This document shows, one piece after another, positions 58,461-64,000 of a stretch of DNA of 64,000 nt. Within the stretch, counting starts at the first letter, position 1. Each line of letters starts with the position of its first letter. The position numbers and the translations under genes are program-made. The notes under the pieces were generated by a model. That model ran no database searches. It saw only the letters and a list, made by a program, of their open reading frames with translations, and was not told where the DNA came from. The stretch spans positions 186,001 to 250,000 of the forward strand of contig JAQGDQ010000272.1 of assembly GCA_030141605.1 (NCBI GenBank). The letters run 5' to 3'. This DNA comes from Tubiluchus corallicola. Its lineage: Eukaryota; Priapulida; Priapulimorpha; Priapulimorphida; Tubiluchidae.

Positions 58461-60787
58461 GAAGGATGTCCAAAACCTAAACATTTTGAAGTATACCGTA
58501 CATCAGAGTCATTAAAGTCAAATCTAAATCAAAAAGCGTTTCTGGGCTTCTGACATGTACTTAGTAACACAATGAGTTCTATGCCAAGCAGTAACTATCC
58601 AAAAATTAGGTAGCACACTACATACACGTGGAAATCAGTGGGTAGCACTATTTCACACGTGGAGATCAGTGGGTGACACTGTTTCAATTTTTTGTGGGTC
58701 TTATTTGCACAGCTTCAAGGTAACACACGTTTAAAAACCTACAGACAAATAATAAGAATATACTAACGTTGGTTAACTGGTCAACCAAAATTAAGCTTAT
58801 TTTTATAAATTACTTTCAGAAAGACAGTGAGCGTCTAGCTTTAGAACAAATAAAAAAATAAAAACAAACAGCAATCAAAACTATGAACAGAAGCCAGACG
58901 AAGATACATTTTATACTCTTCTATGCCAGAAGAAGCCAAAACGGACTGCGATCTGATAAAGTGGACAAATAATTAACTAAATACGCATAAAGTGAACATT
59001 TTTGTATTTTAATAGTAATACAGTGAACATTCCCTTTGCCCTGCCTTGCACAGCATAAGCTGAAAACTCATTATCAATGGCTAACTCCTAAATCCGCTTG
59101 GACTGAATCTGTCTGGTAGAATTAGCTTTACTGCGCTTTGGTAATTATGTGACTGATAAATCACTATGGTAACCTGCATCTTCCAATCAGTTCATGAATT
59201 CTAACGCAAGCAGACTTTGAAGCAATCGGTTAGCTAAACATTAAACATGTTTTGGCAACACATTTGTTTACGAAAAACTTATTTCCACAGAAAATAACTT
59301 GGAAATGGGTGAGAAGAAAAGAAAGTCAGAAATGAAAAGAATGTAATTTTTAGATCTACGTGAAATGTCTGTCACAGTGAGTGAATGTCTGTGTTGGTTA
59401 CAACAAACTGAGCAAAACTTTTAAAACGAAATCAAATCTCTTTATGTTGCCTACGTTGGCATTGAGCAAGTTTGCCATTACAATGGGGTGCATCACATAC
59501 ATCATGGACGCCGTCAGAGTTTAAAAAATTTGATGCTCAAGCAGCTCGGCGGTCTGGTGGAGCGCTGTAAGATCCCCCAGCAGGGTCCGGGCGGAGCCTC
59601 GTCCACCAATGCATTTTTCTGTATTTAAACACATTTTGGAGGCCTCAAATGAAATCTAAATTCTGGTACATGGACTTCCTAAAACGTGAAAAATTCTGCT
59701 TTAATAACTACATTTTACCTACATTTACCTAGCTATTATTCATTGTATTCTATTGTAGTAGTCATATATTTTAAAAGCAAGTTCATAATACCCTGCAATG
59801 CGGATGACCCATTACTTAAGCTTAATTTATTTAGTGTCAAGATTAGCTACCGCGCAAAAGGCGAATAGTCAGACATAAAACTGATATGAGACTGTTAAGT
59901 TTACAGCCCATCCACTGTTTAGAATCACACTATGTAAGTGACATCCATAAGCATAACTTTCTATGCAAATTAGCTTGCTACTCAGGGATTGCGCAAACAA
60001 ACAAAGGGTTGATGTGTATCTTGGTTTAGTGCTAAAAAATATATTTAGCCTTAAAAAAATTTTCTTAAGAAATTCTGTGGACGCACGGCGCCCATGACAT
60101 ACATGTCTATGCAAATACAGATATTTTGTTTTGCCAAAAATATGGTCGCTAATTGAGGTTGACCTCTCATAAAAGGGGGCATTATAGAGGTCTGGCTATA
60201 TTGTAACATGACAGAAAATACATTTTAGTATATTATGTAATATATACACTGAATAAATGTTTTTGCCCTTTGTTGTTATGCTTGATATCTAAATTCATAA
60301 GAAAAAAATCTAACAATGTCTATAATGATGATGTCTGCATGCCAATGCAGTCCAGAATCAGAATTACCAATAACATTTTCGAAATGAGCGAAAGTCGTTC
60401 TAGTACAAATACCATTTAGGATAAATATTTAAATAACAGGCATCAGTGTTCAATAAGCTTGAATAATAATGTATGGTGACAGCAGTGACAGTGTCTAAGA
60501 AATCAATTTGATTGACCTGTGCAAATGTAGCAGGCAATCAACGGTACATCAGTAACGGAAACTACATCAGTCCGTAGGAAATGCAGTAAATATGTTAGCC
60601 AGAATACAAATATAAAGAATCATATATTTGATCCCAAAAATGTCAAACTTTATCTTGCTTCTATTATTTATTTATCATTTATTCGAATGTCTCTTGCAAA
60701 TAATACAATCATGTTAGTGAATTCGTAAAAAAAGAAAGAAACATTAGTCTTATTATACCACACCCACCCAACAAAAGCATATAGAAA
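58461..60787. other. Intergenic, mostly featureless
   Basis: A duplicated phrase ACACGTGGAAATCAGTGGGTAGCACTATTTC lies at 58624-58684. A GC-rich patch at 59545-59610 (GGTCCGGGCGGAGCCTCGTCC) resembles transposon termini seen in invertebrates, but no partner end was found. No gene is supported. Confidence 0.35.
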
Positions 60788-61210
60788 TCAAACAGTAGTT
60801 ATATATTCAAGTATGTCGTACAGTTCTATGTAACTTAAAAAAGTGAAGTAATTTTCACGAGCATCTAAAATGTCTAATAAAAAGTGTACGGCATTCATTT
60901 TACCATTGCTATATGCACATTTACTGATATCTTTTAAATCTCCCCCTAAATTTGAGTTATCAAATGTACAGTAGTTATACAAGGTTTTAACAAACTGTAA
61001 ATTATGTTGGGGATAAATTGGTACACTGTCATGTGCTGTCACCTTTTAGGCCCTTTAGGCCCATGAAGCCAACATTTAAATTTGTTACCCTGTACTTACA
61101 TTCTCAGGTGTTTAATCTTTTTATATGCAGAAGGTAGTAGGACAGTAGGCTGTTACACAGTCTAGAAACTGGCTATCAGCTTTCTAATTTTTAGTCTGAT
61201 TTGATGATAT

Positions 61211-61398
61211 AAATGCTGTGACGTTTCTGCAGCTTATGTTTGATGCTTGCAAGATATAAATGCTGTGACTTTTCTGCAGTTTATGTTTGATGCTTGCAAG
61301 ATCTAAATGCTGTCACTTTTCTGCAGCTTATGTTTGATGCTTGCAAGATCTAAATGCTGTGACTTTTCTGCAGCTTATGTTTGATGCTTGCAAGACCT
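61211..61398 (+). repeat. 47-bp tandem repeat, four copies
   Basis: Units begin at 61211, 61258, 61305 and 61352. Each reads AAATGCTGTGACTTTTCTGC, then AGCTTATGTTTGATGCTTGC, then AAGATCT, with 0-3 changes. Confidence 0.95.
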
Positions 61399-61759
61399 AA
61401 ATGCCAGAGCTGGCCAATATAAGTAAGTTTAACATATTTATTAATCTTAAACTGCATAAAGGAAGTTCAATTTCTATTTGGTGTAACATTTCTGCTTTGC
61501 AACATTTTCTTGCAATTAGAACACTTTTGTAATTCACACCAAATGATTAAATATTTTGATTCAGTCCTTTTTTTATAAAAATCTTGTAATCACACCTTAA
61601 TGCAAAACGCTTTATTTTATTTGCTCAGAATAAATAACCGTTAGCAAGCCAATGCGGAATTTGAAGTTTTGTTTGGGACATTTTCGTCAGCTACATCCTA
61701 GAATGAATCTACATCCAAACAGACCAGTTAGCGTTACGACCAAAGAAGCTAATTAGAGA

Positions 61760-62240
61760 ATTACTGCTACACAAACTTTTTACATATATTTTTAGAAACA
61801 TTTATGAAATGCCACACTGGGATGATTAGTATTGCATACAAACAGTAACAGATAGCGATGACTACAATATAGTTAATTCCAAATTTTTCTCACAGCAATA
61901 TTCCAAGCTGTGTTAATTTTTTCAATGTTGTGACTGTTAAGTTTCCAAGTTTCAGATCCTTAAAATAATTCACAAACTTTCTAAAATATTTTAATTTTCA
62001 CTTTAGAACTAACAAAATACAAATTTGCAATAACACTATTGACCCTAAAAATAAAATCATTTTTTGACCGAGATATATCATCATTATCAAACAAGTCAGA
62101 AGTTAATATATGACCTAAATAAAACAAAGTTTTACACCAAGTTAAAGGAATTCCAGAGTTACCTATACCAACTTAGAGAAAAACCCGGGGTTGCCTATTT
62201 TAAAATGTTATGAATCCTAGAAAAAGCACGCAATAAGCTG
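61760..62240 (-). pseudogene. LINE reverse transcriptase C-terminal remnant (Rex1/CR1-like)
   Basis: On the minus strand, 62150 down to 61800 encodes the post-catalytic part of a LINE RT: FYLGHILTSDLFDNDDISRS, then NSVIANLYFVSSKVKIKIF, then KINTAWNIAVRKIWN, ending near TNHPSVAFHK. At least two stops interrupt it. Minus-strand open frames at 60788-61042 and 62368-62568 may be other parts of the same element. The family name is approximate. Confidence 0.6.
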
Positions 62241-62594
62241 AAATTACACCAGCAGGTAACTCATGGTATTAGTGAAATTCCAACAGTTTAGCTAAGGACA
62301 TACCATGTCACAAACTACTTTAACCAAAAAACTTTTAGCTGTCAAAAGTTATCAGTTTTAAATACTCTCATTCTGGCTTCAAATCAACTGCATGAATACC
62401 CCATGGACAATATTGACAGTCATTTGACAATACTGGTACATAAGGGTATGCCATAATGCTGGTTTTTCTAGCTAACGTAAAAGGTATAAAATATTGATCA
62501 CACTTGGTTGTTATTGTATTGACATCATTAGATCTTAAATAATCAGCCATGAGCAAAGAATTCCACAATGGTAAGTAAAAAATAGAAATTATGA

Positions 62595-62800
62595 TGTGCG
62601 CTGCATTATGACTATGTTATCGATTGTTGCATTACACTATATGTTGTGTAACTTATTTTATGTGATGCTACATAATTGTTACATTATGTTATGCTATTAT
62701 GTTATGTTACGTTTTTCTAAGTGTAAGAGTTAGATAATACTACATTATGTTACATGTTATTCTATGCCACGCTATAGAATGGTATGCTATGTAACAACAA
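62595..62800. repeat. Low-complexity TTATG/ATGTTA repeat
   Basis: Degenerate repetition of ATTATGTTATG and ATGCTA words; not coding. Confidence 0.7.
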
Positions 62801-62859
62801 TGAAGGTTAAAAACACACAGTATTGTAGTGACACTCGAGTCAGTGACACCACACATAAA

Positions 62860-63243
62860 TTTAAAAGGGAAGAAAAGGAATTTTAAAGCATATCCCAGAG
62901 AACTTTCCATACAAAGTAATATTACATAGCATAACACTTGCCTGCTTGAAAGACTGAATGTAATTATGATTAAAAGAAAATTTTTGATAATTTAAAATGG
63001 CTGCCGCACCTAGTAAAACAGCACAGCATCACCATCCCAATGTGCACCACTGATTCACCAAAAAACATTATTGATTATGCTCTGATTATTCTTTCAAACT
63101 CTGTGCAATGTTACCTAAACAAGTTTCAAATGACGTTCAGTTAAAGTAGCTGCACCTAACAACCATCGTGAGAATTTAAATTTTCAAGTTTTATAAATCA
63201 TTACTGCTAAGGGAAGCCCTGTACACAATAAGGCAGCATGAAA
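62860..63243. repeat. Dispersed repeat family 2, copy 3
   Basis: It has the same start (GGGAAGAAAAGGAATTTTAAA) and end (CATCGTGAGAATTTAAATTTTC, then CTGTACACAATAAGGCAG) as the copy at 52634, including CCACTGATTCACCAAAAA internally. Confidence 0.75.
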
Positions 63244-63736
63244 TATCAAGACGATTTTTTAAGCTTTATCAAGACGAATTTTTAAGTTTTATTTATGAAT
63301 AGTGTTTTCTTATGCTTTAAAATGAGTCAACCATTAAACAAAAACACTCCTGCATTACAGGAAGACTGAGGAATCACAACACGAAACATTTACATCAAGG
63401 CAAGATATTGTGCAGTGTTGTCATTCGGAACACTCAGCATGCAAAAAACTACAAGGAAAATGTAGTATGCCATCGATTTAAGTACCACAATTATATGTAA
63501 CAAGTAGCGTGCAACTGCGAATAACCAAGAAGTGTCTGTCTATGTACAGCATCTTTAAAAAATGGAAATGTACAAGTAAAATATGTAAGCCTAAACATGT
63601 AGTTAGAATTTTTAACTCGTTAAAAACCGTTAAAAATATTTATTTTAGACATGTTTGTAATTTTGAGAAACAAAGAAATATTTAACTCATAAAATGATCA
63701 AAACAACTTTGACATGACAAAAATGATCAAAAGGAC

Positions 63737-64000
63737 TCACACATCACGCAAGCGAACACGTTCGAATGAATACGGATCCACACATCATGCAAGCGAACAC
63801 TTTTTTTTGAATGAGTACGGATTACGCAAGTGAACACGTTTGAATGAATACTGATCTCACATCACGCAAGCGAACACTTTTGAATGAGTACGGATCACGC
63901 AAGTGAACACGTTCGAATGAATACAGATCACGCATCACGAAAGAGAACACGTTCGAATCAATACGGATCACACATCACGCAAGTGAACACGTTCGAATGA
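63737..64000 (+). repeat. Tandem satellite-like array running off the window
   Basis: At least eight units of CACGCAAGCGAACACGTTCG continuing AATGAATACGGAT, alternately with and without a CACACAT spacer (about 32 or 40 bp). The array is still in progress at base 64000. Confidence 0.9.

Noticed and set aside
55200-64000. Missing N-terminal exon(s) of SIDT
   Set aside because: No minus-strand segment with suitable splice phase and recognisable sequence could be supported; probably outside the window or too divergent to see.

Overview
This window is animal (metazoan) nuclear DNA. It is AT-rich, its genes are split by introns with GT-AG boundaries, and it is full of short DNA transposons, LTR and non-LTR retroelement remains, microsatellites and minisatellites. 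No prokaryotic operon, CRISPR array or RNA operon is visible. The species cannot be named from the sequence. The gene families are pan-metazoan, and one retroelement has the Gmr1-type order (integrase before reverse transcriptase), known mainly from deuterostomes such as fish, sea urchin and tunicates. A marine invertebrate or basal chordate would fit, but this is only a hint.

Layout. (1) 1-2.65 kb, plus: the last two exons of bystin (40S ribosome biogenesis); the window opens 19 bases before a splice donor. (2) 3.2-4.9 kb, minus: a decayed Ty3/gypsy fragment. (3) 4.9-12.7 kb: repeats, a broken hAT transposase (8.7-9.8 kb) and several orphan exons; the best of these are a plus-strand pair at 10481-10544 and 12512-12622 ending in a stop and a poly(A) signal. 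(4) 12.7-16.4 kb: a 463-bp inverted-repeat element, a pyrimidine tract, an 81-nt hairpin and a tandem repeat. (5) 16.4-20.8 kb, plus: a 5'-truncated, multiply broken Gmr1-like element. (6) 20.9-21.7 kb, plus: an intronless DHRS4-like short-chain dehydrogenase. (7) 23.7-26.2 kb, plus: a two-exon Scratch-type zinc-finger repressor; the SNAG exon and the finger exon join in frame at a glycine codon. (8) 26.7-32.6 kb: a two-phase minisatellite, small transposons and LINE debris. (9) 33.0-55.1 kb, minus: 19 exons of a SID1 transmembrane family gene (738 visible residues, natural C-terminus, N-terminus missing). (10) 55.2-64 kb: repeats and LINE remains, ending in a tandem array that runs off the window.

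The host genes are unrelated single-copy loci and do not form a pathway. What links the region is transposon activity: pogo/Tigger-like, hAT-like and palindromic small elements sit in the introns of bystin and SIDT. One lies 15 nt upstream of a SIDT splice acceptor, and the DHRS4-like gene begins directly after a retroelement 3' LTR. The SIDT model rests on splice-phase agreement across all 18 junctions and on a total length divisible by three.
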